NCBI GenBank assembly: GCA_002314565.1
Contig: DCGL01000093.1
Coordinates: 1-5,639 of the forward strand
Reading direction: 5' to 3'
Origin: Clostridiales bacterium UBA1779
Lineage (GTDB): Bacteria > Bacillota > Clostridia > Oscillospirales > CAG-272
DNA length: 5,639 nt
In this document: positions 1-5,430 of the stretch, piece by piece
Numbering within the stretch: position 1 is the stretch's first letter
Layout of the letters: each line of letters starts with the position of its first letter
Program-made: the position numbers and the translations under genes
Notes under the pieces: model-generated
Told to the model about the DNA's origin: nothing
What the model saw: only the letters and a program-made list of their open reading frames with translations
Databases searched by the model: none

Positions 1-25
1 AACCCGGCGCCGTAAGGCGCGCGGG
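1..25. repeat. GC-rich hairpin repeat, copy 1
   Basis: This 25-bp sequence is identical to 154-178. It folds as a hairpin: a CCCG/CGGG outer stem and a GCGCC/GGCGC inner stem, closed by a GTAA loop, with one bulged G. It sits at the window edge, so it may extend further left. It resembles the REP-type palindromes scattered between genes in many bacteria. The repeat and fold are seen directly; the class is inferred. Confidence 0.7.
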
Positions 26-67
26 GGCGAAACATTGGGCGCATCTCACCGAATCTCTGTATCCCGC

Positions 68-101
68 CGTATTACTTCACCTTATCGTATTTCTTCACCT
101 T
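68..101. repeat. Tandem pair of a 16-bp unit, 18-bp period
   Basis: CGTATTACTTCACCTT (68-83) is followed at an 18-bp period by CGTATTTCTTCACCTT (86-101), differing at one base. It lies in the gene-free stretch between the two hairpin copies. No coding frame or promoter explains it. Function unknown. Confidence 0.6.
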
Positions 102-124
102 CCCGAATTTACAGCCCAAATTCC

Positions 125-144
125 CGTTACCTGCGCGGGTAACG
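125..144. repeat. 7-bp stem-loop in the intergenic block
   Basis: CGTTACC (125-131) and GGTAACG (138-144) are perfectly complementary around a 6-base GC-rich loop. No T-run follows on either strand, so this is not a standard intrinsic terminator. It is one of three hairpins in 1-178, which together look like a mosaic repeat element rather than unique spacer. Confidence 0.5.
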
Positions 145-153
145 TAGGAAACG

Positions 154-178
154 AACCCGGCGCCGTAAGGCGCGCGGG
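154..178 (-). repeat. GC-rich hairpin repeat copy 2, possible operon 3' end
   Basis: This is an exact copy of 1-25. On the minus strand it begins four bases after the TAA stop of the permease gene, so the transcript would end in a very stable 9-bp GC hairpin with a four-base loop and one bulge. The bases after it are TTCGTTTCC, only a weak T-run, so Rho-independent termination is possible but not convincing. It may instead be a 3'-end stabilising structure or simply an inserted repeat. Confidence 0.6.
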
Positions 179-181
179 ATG

Positions 182-2452
182 TTACACTTTTACGCGTTCC
201 CATTCTCTTATTATGAATATTACCAAAACCGGAATAAACGCAAAACAGAAAATGAAGCTTACGTTATGTGCTTCAACCGGAGACCACAGCCGGATAAAAG
301 AAGCGTATTCGACAAGCGGAACATCAAGAACCGAAAGCAGTCCCGGCGTCAGAAGCAGAACGGAAGAAGAAACCACCGCTTTATTCACGTTTTCGACTTT
401 TAACGATATAGCGCAGCAAGTCAGAGCAACTGCTGACAGGCACAAAAGTTTAAGCAGATAATATATTACTGCATACTGACCGATAGTCAGAGTCGTTGTG
501 CTTTCCCTGAAATAATCTATACTGATTAGCGGTGCCCGCAATGTATCTGCGAAATTTCCGAAATATTCGTAGGTTTCATAAATCTCTGTCGCTGACATGA
601 CTGCCCACACAAATACAGCCGAAAGAAGCGCAAGAATTATCTTTCTCACTGCGGATTTTCTGCGTCCGCGCACGGTTGTCATAAGCAGAGACGTCATGCG
701 GCTCTGCTTTTCAAAGGAAAACAGTCCTGCACACAAAAGCACCGTAAAAGCAAAGGCAATCGTACCCCATTTCCGCTGATAAACTCCTTTTCCGAATAAG
801 GAGGCATAGGGAGCCTGATTGAGCAGCCATATCCCGCGATTTTCATCGAACTTTGACTGCGCATCCGCTTTGAAAGCCTCAAGAGCCTTTATTGTCTGAT
901 ACTTTGAAACGCTTTCAGGGAGTCTTTTCAATTCTGCAATCTGACTGTCTATGTCGTCAAGCACCTCTTCGCTTATCTCACACGAATAGGCTCCTGCATC
1001 TGTGGCAACCTCTTTGTCATACATTGTGGTGTCAGAATACGGAGCGCTTCCGAGATAGTATACCGTGAGGAACAGAACGGCAATAATAATCATTCCGCGC
1101 TGAAAAACAAAGGATTTCCTGATTTCAACGCCTGAAAGACCTGCCGATGCACGCAGTCTGACAAACGCGCATTCAATCTTTTTGAAGATACGCGGGGTTG
1201 CTCCTGCAGGCTTAACCGGTTTCTGAAAATGTGACATAAGAATAATGACTGCCGATACGGCAAGCATAAACACTGCTGCAAATGCCAGTGTAATCACGGT
1301 ACCCGTCACCGGGTATCCAAATATATTGATATTCAGATATTTCAGGAAAATATGTTCAAGGTCAAGAGGAGCCAATACGTTTGCAAAACGCAAAGGAACC
1401 AAGGTAAAACTGTCGGGAATGCGGTACAGGCATATATATTCGGCAACCAATACTATCGCCGAGACAATCAGGGCAAATTTGTAATTTCGGATTCCCTGCA
1501 TAAGGAGCCAGAAGAACAGACCGACAAGAAAGGTCCCTGTAATTTTCAATATGAAAGACAGGACAAGAACCTGTCCGAAAGAAAGCGGATATACAAAATG
1601 TTTAAAAAGCTGACTTGACTGCACGGCATAGCTCAAATCCGGCAGGCTGCCGTATTCTGAAATGCAGGAAATCAGGCGACACAGGGATATCAGAAAAGTC
1701 CCGATAACCGCTCCGACTAATAAAACAATTACACGTTTAAAGGCAAGCTTCCCGCGGCCTTTTTTGCAGCCGTACACAAGGGACCACAGGCCTTTTTTCT
1801 TTTCATCGGCAAATTTCAAAACGATTGCTATCACCAAAATCAAAGCGCAATACGAATCAAACTTGCCGCAGATAAAGTTGTCAAACGATTCGATTGTTGT
1901 CAGTTTAACTACTATTTCATCGGACTTTGGATAGTCTTCGTCGGTTTTTATACTGTTCCGCTTGTTATAAATGTTTTTGGCAAAGATGTTAAGGCTGCCT
2001 TTTGCCGAGTTTTCATGTACTGTATCAAGATACTTCGGGAAAGAGTCAAGGTATTCCAGCTGAGATTCAAGCTTTCCAAGAGCGTTGTTTATTTTTGAGA
2101 GCCGATGTTGTCTTTCTTCAGAAAAATCCATTCCTGCAATAATCGACTCATAATCCGGACCGAGTTTTCCCTCTAAGCTCTTTCTCACCTGCTTTTCATG
2201 CTTCGAATTTACGAATTCACCGAAATACAGTGTATATGCATCCCAGAACACGTCATATTCTTCACGTGCAGCCTCTATTTCGGCATAGCACTCCTCGTAA
2301 GACAATCCGGAATATTCTTCAATTACTTCGTTATATTCATCCGCATTATGCCAGCCGCTGCTTATCAGCTCAAAAAAGGAGCACAAAACACACATAATGC
2401 AAAGCACTATGATAACACTCCCTGACAGGAGCACTCTCTTAAATTCTTTCAT
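182..2452 (-). CDS. ABC-2-type permease with two fused halves (756 aa)
   Basis: Membrane subunit of an ABC exporter, partner of the ATPase encoded just upstream. About twelve membrane segments fall into two similar halves. Each half has a first segment (about 8-30 and 453-467), a hydrophilic extracytoplasmic stretch (about 31-195 and 470-560, charged and helical in the first half), then a segment followed by a cytosolic charged loop. That loop reads EKKKGLWSLVYG...GRGKL at 217-236 and EKQSRMTSLLMT...GRRKS at 581-600. The E..KG/R..SL....GR.K pattern is like the post-TM2 coupling region of ABC-2 permeases. I chose ATG 2452, which overlaps the ATPase stop by 14 bases and suggests translational coupling; the frame stays open to 2539, but the extra 29 residues would lie inside the ATPase gene. 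The substrate is unknown. Assignment to the ABC-2 superfamily rests on topology and context, not on a recognised close homologue. Confidence 0.85.
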   Translation of the reverse strand: MKEFKRVLLSGSVIIVLCIMCVLCSFFELISSGWHNADEYNEVIEEYSGLSYEECYAEIEAAREEYDVFWDAYTLYFGEFVNSKHEKQVRKSLEGKLGPDYESIIAGMDFSEERQHRLSKINNALGKLESQLEYLDSFPKYLDTVHENSAKGSLNIFAKNIYNKRNSIKTDEDYPKSDEIVVKLTTIESFDNFICGKFDSYCALILVIAIVLKFADEKKKGLWSLVYGCKKGRGKLAFKRVIVLLVGAVIGTFLISLCRLISCISEYGSLPDLSYAVQSSQLFKHFVYPLSFGQVLVLSFILKITGTFLVGLFFWLLMQGIRNYKFALIVSAIVLVAEYICLYRIPDSFTLVPLRFANVLAPLDLEHIFLKYLNINIFGYPVTGTVITLAFAAVFMLAVSAVIILMSHFQKPVKPAGATPRIFKKIECAFVRLRASAGLSGVEIRKSFVFQRGMIIIAVLFLTVYYLGSAPYSDTTMYDKEVATDAGAYSCEISEEVLDDIDSQIAELKRLPESVSKYQTIKALEAFKADAQSKFDENRGIWLLNQAPYASLFGKGVYQRKWGTIAFAFTVLLCAGLFSFEKQSRMTSLLMTTVRGRRKSAVRKIILALLSAVFVWAVMSATEIYETYEYFGNFADTLRAPLISIDYFRESTTTLTIGQYAVIYYLLKLLCLSAVALTCCAISLKVENVNKAVVSSSVLLLTPGLLSVLDVPLVEYASFIRLWSPVEAHNVSFIFCFAFIPVLVIFIIREWERVKV

Positions 2453-2810
2453 TTTCGTGCAGACGAATGATATAGGCTTCTTCGAGATTGGCAGCACCGC
2501 ATCCGTGAATAAAATCCTCGGCAGATTCAGCGCAGACAATCCGTCCCTTGTTCATAAGTATAATGTTATCGGCAATGTTTTCCACGTCCGACGTTATATG
2601 CGTTGTAATTAAGGTAATGCGGTTACGGCTGAAATCGTTTATATATCCTCTCAGGCGAATGCGTTCTTCGGGATCAAGACCCGCAGTCGGTTCGTCAAGA
2701 AGCACGACCTTCGGATTTCCGAGCATTGCCTGAGCGAGCATTACCCTTTGTTTCATACCTCCCGAAAAGCCTCCGACCTTGCGGCAGGCTGCCGATTCAA
2801 GATTGACGGT

Positions 2811-2813
2811 CTA
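2811..2813 (-). other. In-frame TAG interrupting the ATPase gene
   Basis: The minus-strand codons read GAC ATC CTG TTA TAG ACC GTC AAT CTT, so only this triplet breaks the frame. The three genes with a clear stop end in TAA, TAA and TGA, so nothing here supports general reassignment of TAG, but the sample is tiny. Glutamine (CAG) is one base away. Confidence 0.9.
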
Positions 2814-3068
2814 TAACAGGATGTCAATCTGTTCCCGTGCAGCCCGTCTTTTAAGGCCCTTGAGTTCGGCAACGTATGAGAGAAATTCAATTGCCGACAT
2901 ATTATCGTACATCCCCTGTTCCTGAGGCATAAATCCCAGGATTTCACGGAATTTATCCCCAAGTTCAAGGATGTCTGTGCCGTCAAAAAGGATCTTTCCC
3001 TTTTCACGCTTTACGAGATTGCAGATAAGGTTCATAAGCGTGGTTTTCCCCGCCCCGTTGGGGCCGAG

Positions 3069-3099
3069 AACAGCGGTAATTCCATCCGTGAAGGTGAAA
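3069..3099. repeat. 31-bp segment duplicated at 5491-5521, copy inside the ATPase
   Basis: This stretch encodes ATPase residues 23-32 (FTFTDGITAV), just before the Walker A loop. It is identical over 31 bases and in the same orientation to 5491-5521. Flanking similarity stops abruptly on both sides. An exact match of this length in 5.6 kb is not due to chance. Confidence 0.85.
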
Positions 3100-3175
3100 G
3101 AAAAGCCGTCAAGTGCCACTTTTGTTCCGAATGATTTATACAATTCTTTTGCTTCAAGTTCCATGGAATTACCGC
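3073..3175 (-). promoter_or_regulatory. 13-bp inverted repeat covering the ATPase RBS and start
   Basis: GCGGTAATTCCAT on the minus strand (3175-3163) includes part of the Shine-Dalgarno sequence and the AT of the start codon. It is perfectly complementary to ATGGAATTACCGC within codons 27-31 (minus strand, 3085-3073). The 77-base loop allows a hairpin in the mRNA that would hide the ribosome binding site. The complementarity is seen directly; a translational control role is inferred. Confidence 0.4.
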
Positions 3176-3179
3176 CTTT
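3172..3179 (-). promoter_or_regulatory. Ribosome binding site of the ATPase gene
   Basis: AAAGGCGG lies 7 bases before ATG 3164 on the minus strand. It fixes the start and is part of the region covered by the 13-bp inverted repeat. Confidence 0.7.
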
Positions 3180-3196
3180 GGATTTTTGTTTTTTTG

Positions 3197-3236
3197 GATT
3201 TCATTAATCGGATAAAGATTATCAAATTATGAAATC
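3197..3236. repeat. Nested hairpin between lipoprotein and ATPase genes
   Basis: In this 89-bp gap (3165-3253) GATTTCAT (3197-3204) is complementary to ATGAAATC (3229-3236), and inside it GATAA (3211-3215) pairs with TTATC (3219-3223). The AT-rich 40-base structure is not followed by a U-run on the minus strand, so it is unlikely to end transcription. It could be an RNA processing or stability element that sets the ratio of lipoprotein to transporter. I see no clear promoter in this gap. Confidence 0.5.
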
Positions 3237-3253
3237 TGCATTTTTGATTTTGC

Positions 3254-4420
3254 TTATTGTATTTTCTCGACTGTCATTTTTCCGTCGGTTATTTTGTTTA
3301 AGTCGATGTAGTGGGTTATGCCGGTAGGAACGTCGTTTCCTTCATATAGTAAAATATAGTCCGATGTAACTGAGATGAAAGCCATATTTGTCACATTGTC
3401 AGTCGGAAGCTCAGCCTGTGCGATAATATTATATTCTTTGTCAAGTATTATCATCTGGCTGTCGTACTTATTACCTTCAGAATCGGTTTTCCACACTTTT
3501 GCAAATATATTATTCTCGCCATAGACCACATTAGCTATTGCGAAGTCATATTGCTTCAATAATTTCTCTTCCTCGGTTTCTGGATTATATTCACAGAAAC
3601 CGGTGTTCCCTTTATAATAATACAACATCCCATTCTCAACACTTATTCTTACCATATCACTTCCAAATGGGAGCTTTTTCGTTATTTCATTTGTATCAAG
3701 ATTCAGGCAACAATAATAACTTTCTTTTTCCTTTAGTGACCATACTGAAAACCAGATTTTATTACCTGTTGGAAAAAAAATAGAAATCAAACTGGAACAG
3801 TCTATAAACTGTTCATCAAACAATAATGTGGATTTTCCTGTTTCAAGTTCAATCTTATAAGCAACCGGATATGCTGTAGTTTTATCCAGTGTAAAATTAA
3901 TAAAGTTTATTATATATCCCTCATAAAAGAATACTTTGCCTCCGGCACTGCGTTGCCCTACACCACTTGGACTCTGAGCATACGGCATATCCGCAACTTT
4001 TTCGTGATTAGTTCCGTCAGTATTCATTCTTATAAGTTCCACAGCTCTTGAAAACGAAACAGAGTATATTTTTCCGTTATAATAACCAATATGACTACCT
4101 GCATAAGCATTACAGTCTTCACCGCTGTGATCACAATCAGGTTTATTACATAATATGACAAAATTCAGCTCGCTTTTTTCAGAATAATAAATCATTTTGT
4201 TATTGTAATTCAACAAGTAATACCCCAGGTCAGTTTCGAAGAAATCACAAATTGTGTCACAATTATGACTGTAATAATCGTAATAATATGCTTTACACTC
4301 CATTTCGGCAACGCATGAATTACTATTATCTTCCTTCATATTGTCCATATCTTTCCCGCAGGAACAAAGCAAATTGATAATAAATATCAATGACAGTATA
4401 ATAGATATTACTCTTTTCAT
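3254..4420 (-). CDS. Lipoprotein, probable beta-propeller (388 aa)
   Basis: Membrane-anchored extracytoplasmic protein. Residues 1-20 form a lipoprotein signal (MKRV, a hydrophobic run, then LLCS) with lipid-modified Cys21, followed by a polar acidic linker. The body is rich in beta strands with recurring patterns such as YYNGKIYSV, GGKVFFYEG, ENGMLYYYKG and GENNIFAK, as in the TolB-like or DUF5050-like propeller lipoproteins of Clostridia. A motif C91-x2-P-x-C96-x-H98-x4-C103 could be a metal or disulfide site; I recall similar motifs in clostridial lipoproteins but cannot verify that here. The start ATG 4420 is chosen because GGAAGGA lies 9 bases upstream; the frame could also open at GTG 4438, but that codon lies just before the Shine-Dalgarno and has none of its own. 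It lies 65 bases after the small exported protein and 89 bases before the ATPase. A role as partner or sensor of the transporter is inferred from position only. Confidence 0.85.
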   Translation of the reverse strand: MKRVISIILSLIFIINLLCSCGKDMDNMKEDNSNSCVAEMECKAYYYDYYSHNCDTICDFFETDLGYYLLNYNNKMIYYSEKSELNFVILCNKPDCDHSGEDCNAYAGSHIGYYNGKIYSVSFSRAVELIRMNTDGTNHEKVADMPYAQSPSGVGQRSAGGKVFFYEGYIINFINFTLDKTTAYPVAYKIELETGKSTLLFDEQFIDCSSLISIFFPTGNKIWFSVWSLKEKESYYCCLNLDTNEITKKLPFGSDMVRISVENGMLYYYKGNTGFCEYNPETEEEKLLKQYDFAIANVVYGENNIFAKVWKTDSEGNKYDSQMIILDKEYNIIAQAELPTDNVTNMAFISVTSDYILLYEGNDVPTGITHYIDLNKITDGKMTVEKIQ

Positions 4421-4429
4421 TATTAATGT

Positions 4430-4436
4430 TCCTTCC
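4430..4436 (-). promoter_or_regulatory. Ribosome binding site of the lipoprotein gene
   Basis: GGAAGGA sits 9 bases before ATG 4420 on the minus strand and decides this start over the in-frame GTG at 4438. Confidence 0.75.
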
Positions 4437-4445
4437 ACTGTTTTC

Positions 4446-4460
4446 TGTTACTATGTAACA
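4446..4460. promoter_or_regulatory. Perfect palindrome TGTTAC-TAT-GTAACA
   Basis: This 15-base dyad lies in the gap between the small exported protein and the lipoprotein gene. It is symmetrical enough to be a dimeric regulator site, or a short mRNA hairpin with a 3-base loop. No promoter is evident next to it, so a function is only a guess. Confidence 0.3.
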
Positions 4461-4485
4461 AGAATACCTGATAATGAAATAATAA

Positions 4486-4911
4486 TCAGTCGTCTGATTC
4501 CTCAGGAATAATAAATGCTTCGTCAAAATAGCAAATTAAACCCTCGATCTCAATATAATCAATCTTAAACGAAGAACCTGCATGTCCTTCGCAATAATAT
4601 CCGGATGGCGCGTTTACTATATCATACAGAAACCAGCCGCTTGAACCACAAGTCGAATATGTTTCCGTTACATCCTTAGTACCGTCACAATAATCAAATA
4701 TGAGCATACTATCTATTCTCTTCGGAAGTTTTACTCTGCATTCAAACGTTGCACAAAAAAACTCATAATAAGCCTCATTTGTTGCGTGATATCTGGAACC
4801 TTCATAGAATCCTTGCGCAAATGCGCTTTCCGCCCCCGCGCTCATCGAGAAGCATCCGACAACAAAAATTACCGCAATAAGTACGCTCAAAATTCTTCTG
4901 ATTTTTTTCAT
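4486..4911 (-). CDS. Small exported cysteine-rich protein, unrecognised (141 aa)
   Basis: First gene behind the riboswitch leader. Residues 1-32 look like an export signal: KKIRR, a hydrophobic core, then small residues. Two processing routes are possible: lipobox-like VVGC with Cys20 as the lipidated residue, or signal peptidase I cleavage after AGA or AFA near 27-32. The mature part (about 110 aa) has six cysteines at 53, 58, 75, 88, 107 and 127, enough for three disulfides, many aromatic residues and an acidic tail ending EESDD. I recognise no domain. The frame is also open from ATG 4962, which adds 17 residues and has AAGGA only 2 bases away; ATG 4911 gives the normal signal-peptide start but lacks a clear Shine-Dalgarno, so the start is uncertain. 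It could be a substrate or accessory factor of the downstream transporter, or an adhesion or matrix protein under c-di-GMP control. Confidence 0.75.
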   Translation of the reverse strand: MKKIRRILSVLIAVIFVVGCFSMSAGAESAFAQGFYEGSRYHATNEAYYEFFCATFECRVKLPKRIDSMLIFDYCDGTKDVTETYSTCGSSGWFLYDIVNAPSGYYCEGHAGSSFKIDYIEIEGLICYFDEAFIIPEESDD

Positions 4912-5010
4912 AATAATTACCGTATAACCGTTCCCTCCCCGGCTCAGAATCCAATTATACATTTTCCTTTCGTGATTTCAATTTGTATAATATAATTTGG
5001 GTAACTCTAT

Positions 5011-5036
5011 GACAGTTTTCCCGGGAAAAAACTGCC
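5011..5036 (-). other. Leader hairpin between riboswitch and first gene
   Basis: On the minus strand GGCAGTTTT (5036-5028) pairs with AAAACTGTC (5019-5011), nine pairs with one G-U, around an 8-base loop TTCCCGGG. It lies in the 5' UTR after the candidate terminator. No T-run follows, so it is more likely a structural or stability element than a terminator. Confidence 0.4.
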
Positions 5037-5043
5037 CATGGAT

Positions 5044-5075
5044 AAAAAAACAGCTGCTCATTCTGAATGAATCAG
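5044..5075 (-). terminator. Candidate riboswitch terminator (expression platform)
   Basis: On the minus strand CTG-A-TTCATT pairs with AATGAG-CAG around a CAG loop (5075-5054), a 9-bp stem with one bulged A, followed after CTG by seven T (5050-5044). The first CTG is also the end of the 3' strand of aptamer stem P1 (5078-5073), so aptamer closure and this hairpin compete. That would favour read-through when ligand is bound, but the overlap is only three bases and the long-range stem also uses this segment, so the direction of switching is uncertain. Confidence 0.45.
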
Positions 5076-5185
5076 ACAAATCCGGCAACCGGCTGACTTT
5101 TTCCGTCTCCGTGCACTGAGAGGAAGGAGGTCCCTATGGCTTTGCGTCACAGTCTTTCGGCTGTTTTGCTATTATCTTCTGTCTG
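5073..5185 (-). promoter_or_regulatory. c-di-GMP-I (GEMM-I) riboswitch aptamer
   Basis: An RNA sensor for cyclic di-GMP in the 5' leader of the operon. The minus strand contains the family hallmarks in order: AUAGCAAAAC, a CCGAAAG tetraloop hairpin, the invariant-looking GACGCAAAGCC, a variable hairpin (TTCCTCTC/GAGACGGAA, 5126-5103) and the closing AGCCGGTTGCCGG. P1 is formed by CAGACA (5185-5180) and TGTCTG (5078-5073). By alignment from memory to the Vibrio Vc2 aptamer, the guanine-contacting G20 falls at 5169, A47 at 5142 and C92 at 5085; G at position 20 points to c-di-GMP rather than the cGAMP-selective variants. One C-A mismatch lies in the tetraloop stem. The regulated genes would be the exported protein, the lipoprotein and the transporter. 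Confidence 0.88.
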
Positions 5186-5192
5186 CTTCCGG

Positions 5193-5210
5193 CACTCCAT
5201 CAGCGGAGTG
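5193..5210 (-). other. Hairpin just upstream of the aptamer
   Basis: CACTCC and GGAGTG form a perfect 6-bp stem around a 6-base loop, between the 5' arm of the long-range stem and aptamer P1. Probably an extra helix of the leader domain. Confidence 0.5.
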
Positions 5211-5234
5211 AAATCAGAAAAGCAGCTGTTTTTT

Positions 5235-5264
5235 GTCCGTAAAATCCCGTTCGGATTTCCGGAC
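5235..5264 (-). other. Hairpin at the start of the leader
   Basis: GTCCG/CGGAC and AAATCC/GGATTT form a two-part stem around a 5-base loop, about 27 bases after the expected P1 start site. On the plus strand it is followed by TTTT and could act as a weak terminator for transcription coming from the left, but no plus-strand gene needs one. Confidence 0.45.
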
Positions 5265-5298
5265 TTTTGCATGCAAACCGTTTTTATACGGCAATTAT

Positions 5299-5327
5299 AT
5301 TATACAACTCACGAGTTCGTTTGTCAA
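5299..5327 (-). promoter_or_regulatory. Consensus sigma-A promoter P1 of the riboswitch operon
   Basis: TTGACA (5327-5322) and TATAAT (5304-5299) are separated by exactly 17 bases on the minus strand, a perfect match to the housekeeping consensus. Transcription should start near 5291, about 106 bases before the aptamer. The spacer contains the dyad AACTC-GT-GAGTT, which could be an operator. Such a strong promoter fits a gene set controlled mainly after initiation by the riboswitch. Confidence 0.85.
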
Positions 5328-5352
5328 TATTTGTTTTTATTCTGTTAATTTT

Positions 5353-5406
5353 CTACCCCCCATTTGTCCATTTTTTATTCATATATTGTCGCTGTAAATT
5401 TGACAT
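5353..5406 (-). CDS. Possible 17-aa mini-ORF between promoters
   Basis: ATG 5406 to TAG 5353 on the minus strand encodes MSNLQRQYMNKKWTNGG. GGGAG lies 10 bases upstream, and promoter P2 lies just ahead, so it would be transcribed early on the P2 transcript. The peptide is basic and ends in Gly-Gly. It could be a leader peptide or a small signal peptide, or simply chance: a frame this short has little statistical weight. No family recognised. Confidence 0.2.
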   Translation of the reverse strand: MSNLQRQYMNKKWTNGG

Positions 5407-5430
5407 ACGTACAAAGCTCCCAATGAAGTA

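Larger units (their letters stand above)
2439..3164 (-). pseudogene. ABC transporter ATPase with in-frame amber stop
   Basis: Nucleotide-binding subunit that would energise the fused permease. The frame spans 241 codons and carries every expected motif: Walker A GPNGAGKTT (34-42), Q-loop Gln81, signature FSGGM (133-137), Walker B with D157-E158, D-loop GLD (162-164) and switch His189. Codon 118 is TAG (2811-2813). The reading frame does not shift there: TVNLESAACRKVGG continues straight into the signature. A CAG-to-TAG change is the simplest origin. The first 117 residues lack the signature and Walker B, and a restart at ATG 2756 would lack Walker A and the signature, so neither piece should hydrolyse ATP. 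The start ATG 3164 follows AAAGGCGG at 7 bases. The family fits the multidrug, peptide or bacteriocin-type ABC exporters of Firmicutes. Pseudogene, suppressed stop and sequencing error remain open. Confidence 0.9.
5045..5234 (-). repeat. 14-bp long-range stem enclosing the riboswitch
   Basis: AAAAAACAGCTGCT on the minus strand (5234-5221) is perfectly complementary to AGCAGCTGTTTTTT (5058-5045). After a small internal loop, TCTGA pairs with TCAGA, extending the stem. Both arms flank the aptamer, so the leader can close into one domain of about 190 nt. The 3' arm overlaps the candidate terminator and its U-run, so it may act as an antiterminator or as part of the terminator itself. Confidence 0.65.

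Noticed and set aside
2453..2539. 29-residue N-terminal extension of the permease (start at ATG 2539)
   Set aside because: It lies wholly within the ATPase 3' end and is not membrane-like; ATG 2452 gives a normal basic start followed by a membrane segment and a short 14-base overlap.
2811..2813. Alternative genetic code with TAG as sense codon
   Set aside because: Only one internal TAG is seen, in one gene, and the other genes end in TAA or TGA; too little to claim recoding, though not excluded.
2971..3207. Open plus-strand frame of 78 codons opposite the ATPase
   Set aside because: It mirrors the ATPase coding strand, has no ribosome binding site and shows no recognisable protein. Other plus-strand frames at 179-461, 1245-1618, 1662-1934, 2198-2612 and 3538-3783 are shadows of the same kind.
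4421..4438. Start of the lipoprotein at GTG 4438
   Set aside because: No ribosome binding site precedes it, and the codons GAA GGA just downstream are themselves part of the Shine-Dalgarno for ATG 4420.
5136..5348. Plus-strand ORF of 70 codons preceded by GGAAGGAGG
   Set aside because: The AGGAGG-like sequence is the complement of a variable hairpin in the c-di-GMP aptamer, and the frame runs antisense through the riboswitch and promoter P1. No plus-strand promoter is evident.
5400..5405. Plus-strand TTGACA as a promoter
   Set aside because: No -10-like hexamer lies 16-18 bases downstream; the next AT-rich match is about 23 bases away and belongs to the minus-strand P2.
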